NCBI GenBank assembly: GCA_013287585.1
Contig: JABDDN010000001.1
Span: 88,277-152,276 of the forward strand
Length of the DNA: 64,000 bases
From: Nitrososphaerota archaeon
GTDB taxonomy: Archaea > Thermoproteota > Nitrososphaeria > Nitrososphaerales > Nitrosopumilaceae
Direction of reading: 5' to 3'
The position numbers and the translations under genes were made by a program. The notes beneath the pieces are model-generated. The model did not search any database. It saw nothing but the letters and a program-made list of their open reading frames with translations, and had not been told where the DNA came from. This document shows, piece after piece, positions 17,009 to 25,834 of the stretch; the stretch's first letter is position 1, and each line of letters starts with the position of its first letter.

Positions 17009-17287
17009 ATGAGCGAGCCAAATCCAAGTGATGAGAGAAGGCCTAATGATGCAGAAGTTGCATCAATGAAGGATCAAGCATTAAGAACAATACTTTCACC
17101 ACAAGCAAGATTGCGTTTAACTAATGTAAGAATGGTAAAACCAGAACTTGCTTCTATGGTTGAAAACTATCTTATTGGCATGGCATCTCAGGGCAAATTA
17201 AATACACAAATTACAGACGATCAATTAAAACAAATTTTGCAATCAATTCAACAACCAAAACGTGATTTCAAAATAAATCGCCTATAG
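17009..17287 (+). CDS. PDCD5-family DNA-binding protein
   Basis: This 92-residue, charged, helical protein contains the family core LSPQARLRLTNVRMVKPELA and the QGKLNTQITDDQLKQIL helix. Archaeal members are small nucleic-acid-binding proteins usually encoded next to S19e, as here. The cellular role in archaea is not settled. Confidence 0.93.
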   Translation: MSEPNPSDERRPNDAEVASMKDQALRTILSPQARLRLTNVRMVKPELASMVENYLIGMASQGKLNTQITDDQLKQILQSIQQPKRDFKINRL

Positions 17288-17298
17288 ATACTAGGGAA

Positions 17299-17306
17299 AA
17301 TATATT
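17299..17306 (+). promoter_or_regulatory. probable TATA box of the MDR gene
   Basis: An aatatatt-type run lies 26-33 bases before the ATG at 17332. It is a motif and position match only. Confidence 0.45.
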
Positions 17307-17331
17307 AGGGGTAAATTAGGCGAAACCATCT

Positions 17332-18381
17332 ATGAAAGCAGTAGTTTATGAAAAGTATGCTCCAAACGATGATTACAAATCAATTCTACAAGTTAAGGAT
17401 GTAGCTGATCCAAAACCAAAATCAAACGAAGTAGTTTTCAAAGTAAAAGCTGCAGCATTAAATTATAATGATATTTGGGGAATGAGGGGAGTACCAATTC
17501 CAGTACCATTACCTCACATTTCAGGTTCTGATGCTGCTGGTGAAGTAATTGCAGTTGGAGAAGACGTAAAGAATTTCAAAGTTGGAGATAGAGTTGTTTC
17601 ACACTCTAACATGTCATGTAGGGTATGTGAAGCATGTACAGATGGTCGTGAATTTGATTGTCTTCAAAGAACAATTTGGGGATTTCAAACAGGTCCATTA
17701 TGGGGAGCTTTTTCAGAGATAACTCATCTTCCAGAAGTAAACATTGCAAAAATTCCTGATGGTGTAAGCTTTGATGAAGCAGCAGCTGCATCGATGACAT
17801 TACTTACGGCATGGCACATGCTGGTTGGAAGAGCAAAGATACGACCAGGACAGACTGTCTTAATCATGGGTGGTGGTTCTGGTGTTGGTAGTTTTGGAAT
17901 CCAAATTGCAAAACTTTACAATTGTACCGTTATTTCTACAGCAAGCGGAGACAAATTAGACAAGCTAAAACAGATTGGTGCTGATTTTGCAGTGGATCAC
18001 AGAAAAGAGGATTGGAGTAAAGAAGTTAGACAAATTGCAAAACCATTTGGTGGCATAGATATATCATTTGATCACATTGGTCAAACTCATTGGAACTCAC
18101 AACTTACCTTGCTAAAATATGGTGGAACGCTAGTAACATGTGGTGCAACCACAGGTTATGATGCAAAGACGGATTTACGACACATCTTCTTTAAGGGCAC
18201 TAATATTCTTGGTTCAACACAAGGAACCAAAGCAGAATTAGAACAAGGTTTGTACTGGATGGGTAAAAAGAAAATTAAGGCTACTATAGATTCTGTGTTT
18301 AGCTTTGAAAACGCTGCTGAGGCCCATACAAAAATGGTAACAGGTAAAGGTCTTGTTGGCAAAATCTTACTGAAACCATAA
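17332..18381 (+). CDS. zinc-containing MDR oxidoreductase (quinone/enoyl-CoA reductase-like)
   Basis: The 349-residue protein has the GroES-like catalytic domain with the structural zinc lobe Cys96, Cys99, Cys102 and Cys110, then a Rossmann domain (MGGGSGVGSFGIQIAK, about 183-198) for NAD(P)H. The usual catalytic-zinc cysteine near residue 40 is replaced (ALNYNDIWG). It is therefore a reductase of the quinone oxidoreductase/acryloyl-CoA or crotonyl-CoA reductase branch, not a classical alcohol dehydrogenase. In thaumarchaea the acryloyl-CoA reductase of the carbon-fixation cycle has no agreed gene, and this type of protein is a fair candidate. A CitE-like gene follows 12 bases later. Confidence 0.85.
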   Translation: MKAVVYEKYAPNDDYKSILQVKDVADPKPKSNEVVFKVKAAALNYNDIWGMRGVPIPVPLPHISGSDAAGEVIAVGEDVKNFKVGDRVVSHSNMSCRVCEACTDGREFDCLQRTIWGFQTGPLWGAFSEITHLPEVNIAKIPDGVSFDEAAAASMTLLTAWHMLVGRAKIRPGQTVLIMGGGSGVGSFGIQIAKLYNCTVISTASGDKLDKLKQIGADFAVDHRKEDWSKEVRQIAKPFGGIDISFDHIGQTHWNSQLTLLKYGGTLVTCGATTGYDAKTDLRHIFFKGTNILGSTQGTKAELEQGLYWMGKKKIKATIDSVFSFENAAEAHTKMVTGKGLVGKILLKP

Positions 18382-18393
18382 ACTAATCTCTAT

Positions 18394-19257
18394 ATGACAA
18401 GACTTTTACGCAGTCTTATTTTTGTACCAGGCAATAATTCCAGATTTTTAGAAAAGGCTAAAACTCTTTCAGCAGATATCGTATGTTTTGATTTAGAAGA
18501 TTCAGTCCCTAACGAAGAAAAGGAGTCTGCTAGAAACCTAATCAAAGAAGCCCTTGGCAAACGTTCTGAATACAAAGCTGAAGTTTATGTAAGGACAAAC
18601 TCACCTGCTTCTGGAATCATTCCACAAGATTTGTCAAAGATAGTTCAAAAAGGAATTGATGGCATAGTTATTCCCAAAGTAAATAACGTAGCTGAATTAA
18701 AAAAAATTATAAAAATACTTGTTAGTTTAGAAAAAAAACGTAAACTAAAACCAATTGAAATTATACCATCAATAGAGTCTGCAGAAGGAGTTGTAAATAC
18801 ATACCATATAGCATCATCAAGCAATAGAATATCTGTTCTTGTCTTTGGTGTATTTGATCTGCTAAACGATCTTGGTATTGAGTATACAAAACAACCAGAG
18901 GGTGCAAAATATGCAAGAGCAAAAATTCCTGTAGATGCAAGAGCTGCAGGAAAACACGTGATAGATGCAATTTGGCAGGATCTTAATGATGAGAATGGTC
19001 TAGAAGAAGATTGTATAATTGGACGAAATTTTGGTTACGTAGGAAAAAGCATTATTCATCCTAATCAAATTCCTACAGTACATAAAATATTCTATCCAAC
19101 CCAAGCCGAAATAGAGTGGGCAAAAAAGGTATGCCAAACATATATAGATTCTACAAAGAAAAACAAAGGAGCAACTAAAGTAGAAGGAAAAATGATTGAT
19201 GAAGTTCACTTCAAGAGAGCAAAGGCATTACTTGATTCCATAAATATCTCACTCTAA
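18394..19257 (+). CDS. HpcH/HpaI aldolase family, CitE-like CoA-ester lyase
   Basis: The 287-residue protein begins RSLIFVPGNNSRFLEKA, the family signature, with CFDLEDSVP at about 31-39. Metal-binding acidic residues occur in SIESAEGV (about 127-134) and in VFDLLNDLG (about 152-160). Stand-alone CitE-like proteins cleave or form malyl-, citramalyl- or beta-methylmalyl-CoA. Without citrate lyase alpha and gamma subunits nearby it is not a citrate lyase. The neighbouring MDR gene suggests a shared CoA-ester route, but the substrate is unknown. Confidence 0.87.
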   Translation: MTRLLRSLIFVPGNNSRFLEKAKTLSADIVCFDLEDSVPNEEKESARNLIKEALGKRSEYKAEVYVRTNSPASGIIPQDLSKIVQKGIDGIVIPKVNNVAELKKIIKILVSLEKKRKLKPIEIIPSIESAEGVVNTYHIASSSNRISVLVFGVFDLLNDLGIEYTKQPEGAKYARAKIPVDARAAGKHVIDAIWQDLNDENGLEEDCIIGRNFGYVGKSIIHPNQIPTVHKIFYPTQAEIEWAKKVCQTYIDSTKKNKGATKVEGKMIDEVHFKRAKALLDSINISL

Positions 19258-19290
19258 ATCATTTTATATCTAATAAACACAATCAATCAA

Positions 19291-19881
19291 GTGTTTACTG
19301 GTATAATAGAGGGACAGGGAATTGTTAAGAAATTTGATATTAAAACACAAAATCGTAGCGCAGCAAAAATGGGAATAGATTTAGGAAATCTTGCAAAAGG
19401 TCTTCAGATAGGTGATAGTGTTGCAATAAATGGAGTCTGCCTTACGGCTACACATATTTCAAAAAAACAAGCTGAATTTGAAATAATTGGTGAAACTTTG
19501 AAGAAAACAAATCTAGGAATGATAAAATCAGGAGACAAAGTAAACATTGAACGTAGCTTGAAAGTTGGCGAAAGAATGGAAGGTCATTTTGTACTTGGAC
19601 ATATTGATGGTACTGGTAAAATTATAAAAATAGAAAAACTATCAAAAGAAATCAAATTCTGGATTGAACTTCCTAAAGATTTAGCTAGATTTGTAGTAAA
19701 AAAAGGATCAATTACAGTTGACGGAATAAGCTTGACACTTATTGATGTGCTCAAAAATAAAATTTCTATTTGTATAATTCCACATACAATGAAAATTACA
19801 AATCTTGGTTCAAAAAAAATTGGCGATAAAGTTAATATTGAAACTGACATACTGGGAAAATACGCAATTTCTAAAGATTAG
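19291..19881 (+). CDS. ribE: riboflavin synthase, bacterial/eukaryal (lumazine-binding) type
   Basis: The 196-residue protein (GTG start) opens with FTGIIEGQG. It has two lumazine-binding repeats: the first contains GDSVAINGVCLT, and the second (after GHFVLGHIDGTG) contains GSITVDGISLT. It converts two 6,7-dimethyl-8-ribityllumazine molecules to riboflavin. Many archaea use an unrelated RibC-type synthase, so a bacterial-type enzyme here suggests transfer or lineage-specific replacement. It heads a six-gene riboflavin cluster on one strand. Confidence 0.95.
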   Translation: MFTGIIEGQGIVKKFDIKTQNRSAAKMGIDLGNLAKGLQIGDSVAINGVCLTATHISKKQAEFEIIGETLKKTNLGMIKSGDKVNIERSLKVGERMEGHFVLGHIDGTGKIIKIEKLSKEIKFWIELPKDLARFVVKKGSITVDGISLTLIDVLKNKISICIIPHTMKITNLGSKKIGDKVNIETDILGKYAISKD

Positions 19882-19922
19882 TTGTTTACTACTTTTGTGG
19901 TAACAACCACTTTTGTAGTAAG

Positions 19923-19931
19923 ATTTATAAT
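19923..19931 (+). promoter_or_regulatory. probable TATA box of ribB
   Basis: The run atttataat lies 23-31 bases before the ATG at 19954. It supports that start over the longer frame, and suggests ribB and the genes after it may have their own promoter within the cluster. Confidence 0.5.
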
Positions 19932-19953
19932 CATTACAACAAGCTTCTTAATT

Positions 19954-20634
19954 ATGTCCTTTGAAGAGGCAATTTCCTCCCTACGTAAAGGTGGGTTCGT
20001 TTTACTTCATGATGCAAACAAGCGTGAAAATGAGGTAGATATGGTAGTTGCAGCAGAATTTGTGACACCAGAACATATCTCAAAAATGCGTCAAGATGCT
20101 GGTGGTCTGATATGCTTATCCGTAGATCATTCTTTTGCAAAAACTCTGGGACTAAATTATATGCATGATATACTTTCTAATGCACAAAACATTGATAATC
20201 AATCAAAAAAAATGATTATGGGAACCGCGCCATATGGTGACAAACCATCATTTTCTATTTCTATAAATCATACACAAACATATACTGGTATAACAGATCG
20301 TGATAGAGCGTTAACCATAAACGAAATGGCAAATCTTTACAAAAATACAAATGGAAACAAAAAAGAAATTTTCGTTTCTTCATTTAAGACACCAGGACAT
20401 GTGCCTCTTTTGATTGCATCCGAAAGATTGTTATCAGATAGATTGGGTCATACTGAAATGTCCGTCTATATGACTAATCTTGCCGGTTTATGTCCTGCTG
20501 CAGCAATATGTGAAATGCTTGATTCTGAAACACATACAGCTCTTTCAATTGAAAAAGCTAAAAAATATGCGAAAGAAAATGCAATTCCCTATTTTGATGG
20601 TAATGATCTTGTAAAATTTGTCAAGGAGCATTAA
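19954..20634 (+). CDS. ribB: 3,4-dihydroxy-2-butanone 4-phosphate synthase
   Basis: With the ATG at 19954 the protein has 226 residues and begins SFEEAISSLRKGGFVLL, matching RibB. It contains the DANKRENEVDMV acidic loop that binds Mg and ribulose 5-phosphate, the GGLICLS segment and the CPAAAICEML ending. The reading frame is open back to 19882, but those residues are a Thr/Val-rich run unlike RibB. It provides the four-carbon unit for lumazine synthase, encoded next. Confidence 0.95.
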   Translation: MSFEEAISSLRKGGFVLLHDANKRENEVDMVVAAEFVTPEHISKMRQDAGGLICLSVDHSFAKTLGLNYMHDILSNAQNIDNQSKKMIMGTAPYGDKPSFSISINHTQTYTGITDRDRALTINEMANLYKNTNGNKKEIFVSSFKTPGHVPLLIASERLLSDRLGHTEMSVYMTNLAGLCPAAAICEMLDSETHTALSIEKAKKYAKENAIPYFDGNDLVKFVKEH

Positions 20635-20636
20635 CT

Positions 20637-21047
20637 TTGAACATTGCAATTGTTGTTTCAGAATTTAATGATGAAATCACTTCTAAAATGCTTGACGTAG
20701 CAGTTGGAAAAGCAAAAGATCTTAAACTAAACATAAAATACATTTGCAAAGTTCCGGGCGTATTTGATATGCCAATTGTAATTGATTCCTTGTTGAAAAA
20801 AAAGGAAATAGATGCAGTAGTAACCCTTGGAGCTGTAATAAAAGGACAAACAAAACATGATGAACTTATTACAAATGCTACAGTTAGAGCCATAACAGAA
20901 CTTTCTATAAAATACCAAAAACCAGTAACCTTAGGTATAACAGGCCCAGGCATGTCAGATAGGCAAGCACAGGCACGAATAAGGCCTGTAGCAGAGAGAG
21001 CTGTAGAAGCTGTAGGAAAGATAGCTGAACAGTTAAGGAGGATATGA
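20637..21047 (+). CDS. ribH: 6,7-dimethyl-8-ribityllumazine synthase
   Basis: The 136-residue protein starts at TTG, two bases after the ribB stop. It has the N-terminal VVSEFND substrate motif, the VPGVFDMP turn, the VTLGAVIKGQTKHDE segment carrying the catalytic histidine, and LGITGPG. It condenses the pyrimidine product with dihydroxybutanone phosphate. Length fits the short archaeal RibH. Confidence 0.95.
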   Translation: MNIAIVVSEFNDEITSKMLDVAVGKAKDLKLNIKYICKVPGVFDMPIVIDSLLKKKEIDAVVTLGAVIKGQTKHDELITNATVRAITELSIKYQKPVTLGITGPGMSDRQAQARIRPVAERAVEAVGKIAEQLRRI

Positions 21048-21048
21048 G

Positions 21049-21801
21049 ATGATTCAACTTACCATAATCAAAATCACAGGATATGGACCGTGGACACTTA
21101 CCTTGGGCAGCGATAGAGAACACAAATTACAAATGCTTCAATCTTCCATTTATAACGAAATACAAAATCTTTTTTCAGAAAAAAACTGTCTTGTATTTTC
21201 TAATAGATTTGATGAGCTTTTTGCAGTTACAAATGGTTTGTCTCTAGATGATCATATTGAAATTCAAAAAAAATTAGCAAAATCATTTGATCTACAACTT
21301 TCTATGACCATAGGATATGGTGATTCTCCATTTGAAGCTAATCTGAATGCGGACAAAGCAAGAAAGTCTAAAATAATTTTAGAGAAGGAACATAACATTT
21401 TTGGTTATGTAAATGGTAAGGCAGAACAATTAGTGCAGATAATGCATATGGATGTAGATGGTTCTACATCTATTTCAGCAAAAAAATCACCATATGAGAT
21501 TTCGTCACTTATGTTCAAATTATATTCAGAAATGTCGGAATTTTTCTTAACAAAAAACTGCCTTACATTCTTTATGGGCGGAGACAACTTTATGATAATT
21601 ACTTCAGGTGATGGAAAGGATCATGCTGTAAAATTCTTGAACTTGATGAAAGAAAAACATGGTATTGCATTAAACTGTGGAATTGGAACTGCAAATACTG
21701 CACGAGAAGCTGCTAAACTTGCAACAAAATCTCTTGATACTATTAGAGAACTCAGAGATTCTGGTAAAAATCAGCAGCGAGTACTTGAGCTAACATGCTG
21801 A
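21049..21801 (+). CDS. arfA: GTP cyclohydrolase III
   Basis: The 250-residue protein follows ribH by one base. It has two related halves like MJ0145-type GCH III: ITGYGPWT at the start, the FANRFDE-like SNRFDELFAV, then the MHMDVDGST and FMGGDNFMI metal-binding segments that resemble nucleotide-cyclase palm domains. The enzyme opens the GTP imidazole ring to a formylamino-pyrimidine, the first step of archaeal riboflavin and F420 synthesis. The formyl group must then be removed by another hydrolase. Confidence 0.93.
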   Translation: MIQLTIIKITGYGPWTLTLGSDREHKLQMLQSSIYNEIQNLFSEKNCLVFSNRFDELFAVTNGLSLDDHIEIQKKLAKSFDLQLSMTIGYGDSPFEANLNADKARKSKIILEKEHNIFGYVNGKAEQLVQIMHMDVDGSTSISAKKSPYEISSLMFKLYSEMSEFFLTKNCLTFFMGGDNFMIITSGDGKDHAVKFLNLMKEKHGIALNCGIGTANTAREAAKLATKSLDTIRELRDSGKNQQRVLELTC

Positions 21802-22988
21802 TAAAAAATGTCAGTATTCTTTACGGAAATGATTTAGATTATATTAATAGTACAAACATCCGTATTTCTGGCCAATTTGTAAAGGCAATAGGCACGAATC
21901 TAAAACCAGACAAGAAAGAAGACGTCTATGATTGTGAAGGACTGCTCATGATTCCTGGATTCATTAATGCACATACTCACGTTGGTGATTCAATAGGAAA
22001 AGATGTAGGTCTAGATTTTGGGGTAGAAGAAAAAATTCATCCAATTATAGGTATTAAACAAAAAATTCTAGCAAATTCTACGACATCACATCTAACAAGT
22101 TTTATCAGAAATTCCTGTCTTTCAATGATAAAAAAGGGAATTACAACTTTCGTTGATTTTAGAGAGGGGGGTTTAGATGGAATTAAACTTTTACGTAATG
22201 CGACCAAAGGACTTCCAATTAGATCCATAATTCTTGGTAGAATAAATTACTACCAAGATTTAAAATCAATTAAAAAAAATACTTCATTACCTGAATCAAA
22301 AAAAAAGGAGCTTAGTGATCTATTAAAGAAATGTGATGGAATTGGTGTAAGTGGTACCAACGAGTTTAGTGATTCTGTATTAAGATTTTATTCTCAAGTG
22401 TCAAAAATTAGGGCTATTCATTCAGCTGAAACATTAGAAAGCTGCATGATTTCTAAAAAGATAACTGCAAAAACCGAAACTCAACGTGCTTTATTGCTTA
22501 AACCAAATTTTCTAGTTCATATGACACATGCATCAAAAAAAGATCTAATACTTGCATCAAAAAATGATACCAGTATTGTTGTGTGTCCACGTGCAAATGC
22601 TGCGCTTGCTGAAGGAATTCCTGACGTGAATCTGATGATGAAAAGTGGTTGCAATTTAACCATAGGAACAGATAATGTAATGATAAACTCACCTGACATG
22701 TTTAGAGAAATGGATTATCTTTGGAAAGTCTCTATGGGATTACAAAAAACTAGACTAAATCCGAAATCTATACTCAAGATGGCTACGGTAAATGCCGCAA
22801 AAATGCTTCAACAAAAGAACATGGGTACAATCCAATCTAATAGCTTGGCTGATTGCATTTTTATCAATAAACATGCTATTGATTTAGAACCAATGCATAA
22901 TCCTCATGCTTCTATTGTGCATAGAGCATCTGAAACAACCATAAAAGCAGTAATGTTTGGAGGCAAAATAGTAGATGGTAAAATCTAG
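21795..22988 (+). CDS. amidohydrolase-superfamily metal enzyme in the riboflavin operon
   Basis: The 397-residue protein has the cytosine-deaminase/MtaD/TrzN-like architecture: an N-terminal beta-sandwich segment, the metal motif NAHTH (His60, His62), His209 with Glu212 in IHSAET, His242 and His245 in VHMTHAS, and Asp293 in IGTDN. Its start overlaps arfA by 7 bases and its end overlaps arfC by 14 bases, so the three are translationally linked. The archaeal route needs a formamide hydrolase after GCH III and a pyrimidine deaminase around the reductase step, and neither is otherwise seen in this cluster. Deamination fits the family best. The assignment is inference. Confidence 0.85.
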   Translation: MLIKNVSILYGNDLDYINSTNIRISGQFVKAIGTNLKPDKKEDVYDCEGLLMIPGFINAHTHVGDSIGKDVGLDFGVEEKIHPIIGIKQKILANSTTSHLTSFIRNSCLSMIKKGITTFVDFREGGLDGIKLLRNATKGLPIRSIILGRINYYQDLKSIKKNTSLPESKKKELSDLLKKCDGIGVSGTNEFSDSVLRFYSQVSKIRAIHSAETLESCMISKKITAKTETQRALLLKPNFLVHMTHASKKDLILASKNDTSIVVCPRANAALAEGIPDVNLMMKSGCNLTIGTDNVMINSPDMFREMDYLWKVSMGLQKTRLNPKSILKMATVNAAKMLQQKNMGTIQSNSLADCIFINKHAIDLEPMHNPHASIVHRASETTIKAVMFGGKIVDGKI

Positions 22989-23628
22989 ACCACATGTGAT
23001 ACTTAGTGCAGCAATGAGTATGGATGGAAAAATAGCAACGAGAACTGGTAACTCTAAACTCTCTTCAAAAGAAGATCTGATACGAGTTCATAAACTTAGG
23101 GCAAGTGTGGATGCAATACTCGTAGGAAAACATACTGTAATGATTGACGATCCCCTGTTGACAGTAAAGTATGTGAGAGGAAAGAATCCAATACGTATAA
23201 TTTTAGATTCTACGGGCTCAATAAAGTCTACTTCAAAAATAATTAAAACTTGTAAAACAATCCCCACAATAATAGCAGTATCAGAAAAAATAACTCAAAA
23301 AAATATTATTCGTTTAGAAAGAGAAGGGCTTGACGTAATAAAATGTGGACAAAATAAAATTAATCTTAAAAAACTATTACATATCTTAAGAAAGAAAAAC
23401 ATAAAGAGTCTTCTTGTAGAAGGAGGTGGATTAACTAATTGGTCTTTCATAAAAGATGGATTTGTTGATGAGATCATTGTTACAATTACTCCGTATGTTC
23501 TAGGAGGTAGTAATGCAGTTTCATTATTTCAAGGAAAAGGATTTGATAAAATTTCAAATGCACCTTTGTTAACACTAAAGAAAATCAGTAGAGTGAAAAA
23601 TGAACTTGTATTACATTATACAATTTAA
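22975..23628 (+). CDS. arfC: diaminohydroxyphosphoribosylamino-pyrimidine reductase (RibD C-terminal type)
   Basis: The 217-residue protein begins RPHVILSAAMSMDGKIA, the signature of archaeal ArfC/Rib7 reductases, with VGKHTVMIDDPLLTV and the cofactor loop LLVEGGG (about 140-146). It uses NADPH to reduce the ribosyl side chain to ribityl. There is no RibD deaminase domain, so deamination must be done elsewhere, plausibly by the overlapping amidohydrolase. Its end overlaps the convergent TFE gene by 4 bases. Confidence 0.95.
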   Translation: MVKSRPHVILSAAMSMDGKIATRTGNSKLSSKEDLIRVHKLRASVDAILVGKHTVMIDDPLLTVKYVRGKNPIRIILDSTGSIKSTSKIIKTCKTIPTIIAVSEKITQKNIIRLEREGLDVIKCGQNKINLKKLLHILRKKNIKSLLVEGGGLTNWSFIKDGFVDEIIVTITPYVLGGSNAVSLFQGKGFDKISNAPLLTLKKISRVKNELVLHYTI

Positions 23629-24143
23629 TGTTTAAGATCTTCTCGTAGCTGATCTACCTTAGCTTGTAATGATTTCTTGAGCTTTTCATTTTTAGTTATA
23701 TTGACAAGCTTTCCACATGTTGGACATTTAAAAGATAGATCCAACGCTTTTTCAAATGTCAACTTTTGACAGTCTTCTGTTCCACAATGATAGAATTCAG
23801 CCGAGTTTTCATAATCTAGTCTTTGTTGTAACCTTTCAACGATTTTCTTTTTCTGATTTTCAATAAAATTATCAACTTCATCTTTTCTTGCTCTCCACCT
23901 GTAGACAAACCAGCCTTTTTTCTCATCCTTCACTCTAATGCCAGTTATCAGAGCTTTTCCAAAAAGATCGTACAGCACCTTTCTTACTATGTTAATTCTA
24001 AGACCTGTAGAACTTGCAATTTCTTCATCTGTAGCATCTTCCGTATTTAAAAGAGAACGTGCAACTTTTAGATATTCGTCACCGCCAATTAAAGCGGTTA
24101 TTTTTATAAAAGGATCTTCGTGCTCATTAGTCATTGTCGTCAT
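23625..24143 (-). CDS. tfe: transcription initiation factor E (TFIIE alpha homologue)
   Basis: The 172-residue protein has an N-terminal extended winged helix (about 10-95) and a C-terminal zinc ribbon formed by HCGTEDC and CPTC. Between them lies a charged helix. This is the standard archaeal TFE layout. TFE helps open promoter DNA with TBP, TFB and RNA polymerase. Met5 is a possible alternative start. Confidence 0.95.
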   Translation of the reverse strand: MTTMTNEHEDPFIKITALIGGDEYLKVARSLLNTEDATDEEIASSTGLRINIVRKVLYDLFGKALITGIRVKDEKKGWFVYRWRARKDEVDNFIENQKKKIVERLQQRLDYENSAEFYHCGTEDCQKLTFEKALDLSFKCPTCGKLVNITKNEKLKKSLQAKVDQLREDLKH

Positions 24144-24160
24144 TGATTTAGATTCTATAT

Positions 24161-24691
24161 TTAATCAATTGTTTTATCTAATACTTTTTTTCCCTTTTTT
24201 GTAGGAATAATTTCTCGTTGTGCATTTACATGTTTTTTTAAGAACTGCCTTCCATCTAGGACTCTATCAAGTAAAACTGCCAGTGCACTTATTTCAGAAT
24301 GAGGTTGATTACCTATTGCTACATTATAGTCTGCAATATCGTATACTTCCCTAGGTACCTTTTCTGCCCCAACAACAACAAGAATTTGTTCCTCTTTTCT
24401 GATCTCATCAATAACAGAATTAATGATTTCACCATACATCGTTAGGTGTACAATTTTGAAAGATTGATTCTTTTTTGATTTCAGCATTTTTTTCCAATTA
24501 TCTATTATTTCGACCTCAAAATCACCTCCCCAAACTCTATTGATTTCCGATATTGTATCTTTGATGTCAGGATTGACTTCTTGCATTATGATTTTTGTTG
24601 CTCCAAAGGCTCTTGAAACAAGAGCGACATGCGTTGTTACTCTATCATCACGTACGAGTCTCTGGCCTATTCTGAGAACTTCAATCTTCAT
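24161..24691 (-). CDS. trm56: tRNA (cytidine-56 2'-O)-methyltransferase
   Basis: The 176-residue SPOUT-fold protein contains [27 protein letters not shown] at its start and the knot motifs [13 protein letters not shown] and [12 protein letters not shown]. These define archaea-specific aTrm56, which methylates C56 in the T-loop of tRNA. Its start overlaps the hflX end by 11 bases, indicating one transcript. Confidence 0.95.
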   Translation of the reverse strand: MKIEVLRIGQRLVRDDRVTTHVALVSRAFGATKIIMQEVNPDIKDTISEINRVWGGDFEVEIIDNWKKMLKSKKNQSFKIVHLTMYGEIINSVIDEIRKEEQILVVVGAEKVPREVYDIADYNVAIGNQPHSEISALAVLLDRVLDGRQFLKKHVNAQREIIPTKKGKKVLDKTID

Positions 24692-25814
24692 AATTTATCT
24701 CAATTTCTTTTTTTATGATTTCATTTTTTTTCTTTATCGCAGGTTCATTTTTTAAAACAAGCGACAAAAGTTCCTTTAATTGATCTAAGTTTTTGCCAGT
24801 TACTGCTGAGATGTATAGCCATTTTTTGTTTTCTTTTAATCCAAGAATGTCAACTTTTGACAGAATTTCATCATGTGATGTCAAGTCTGATTTGTTTAAT
24901 GCGAAAATTATCTTGTTATAATCTACACCAAGTTCTTCTAATACTCGCATGCAACTCCGAAATTTCTTTTGTAATTCCAAAATTGGATCGCTTATGTCAA
25001 TTACAAGTATTACTGCATTAGTGTAGGTAAGCTCTTCAAGTGTTGATTTGAAAGCCTCTATCATATATGCGGGAAGGTTACTAATGAACCCAACAGTATC
25101 TGAAATTAAAACATCATTTTCGGTGATCTTTATTTTTCGTGTTGTTGTAGAAAGGGTTGTGAATAGCTTTGGATTTTCTTCTCGTGTTTCACCCGTTAAT
25201 GTATTAAAAAGAGTTGTCTTTCCAGCTGATGTGTAACCAGCTAAAGAAATTATCTTGAATCCAACTCTGTCTCTGCCCTGTCTGTGTAGCGCGCGTTGTT
25301 TTCCAGCTTTTACAAGCTTGGATTTAATGTTGGTCATTCTATTTTTTATGTCATTGGTATAGACATCTACTTCGAATTTACCAATCCCCATGAATCCTGG
25401 TTGTTCTCCCATCTTTGCCAATCGTACTTTTTCTTTTGCTCGTGACATTTCATATCTTAATTCTGCCATCTTTATTTGTAATTTCGATTCTGCACTTGTT
25501 GCATTACGCTCAAATATTTCAAGAATCAAAGCCTCTCTGTCCAAAATGTTTGTCTTTAATTTCGATGCTAGATTATAATTCTGACTGGGTTTGAGTATTT
25601 CATCAAATATGATGACATCCGGTTTTTTTGAACTAACAAATTCTTTTAATTCTTCAACCTTACCTTCTCCAAGACCGTATTTTGACTTGTTAAGATATTT
25701 GTGTTTGATTATTTTAATAACCTGATATCCTGCTGTATCACAGAGAGCAAGTGCTTCCTTTACGTCATCTGCTCTGTCATATGTAATAAGAATTGCAGAA
25801 TCTTTCATTACCAT
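24681..25814 (-). CDS. hflX: HflX-type ribosome-associated GTPase
   Basis: The 377-residue protein has the HflX N-terminal domain ([25 protein letters not shown]), a coiled linker ([15 protein letters not shown]), and a GTPase domain with P-loop [10 protein letters not shown], the switch region [15 protein letters not shown] and NKSD. HflX family proteins bind the 50S subunit and split or rescue stalled ribosomes. The C-terminal segment is Lys/Glu-rich. Confidence 0.95.
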   Translation of the reverse strand: MVMKDSAILITYDRADDVKEALALCDTAGYQVIKIIKHKYLNKSKYGLGEGKVEELKEFVSSKKPDVIIFDEILKPSQNYNLASKLKTNILDREALILEIFERNATSAESKLQIKMAELRYEMSRAKEKVRLAKMGEQPGFMGIGKFEVDVYTNDIKNRMTNIKSKLVKAGKQRALHRQGRDRVGFKIISLAGYTSAGKTTLFNTLTGETREENPKLFTTLSTTTRKIKITENDVLISDTVGFISNLPAYMIEAFKSTLEELTYTNAVILVIDISDPILELQKKFRSCMRVLEELGVDYNKIIFALNKSDLTSHDEILSKVDILGLKENKKWLYISAVTGKNLDQLKELLSLVLKNEPAIKKKNEIIKKEIEINYED

Positions 25815-25834
25815 AAAAGATGTGGATTCGTATC

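Noticed and set aside
19882-19953. N-terminal extension of RibB
   Set aside because: It encodes a Thr/Val/Phe-rich run unlike RibB and contains a TATA-like element placed correctly for a start at 19954.
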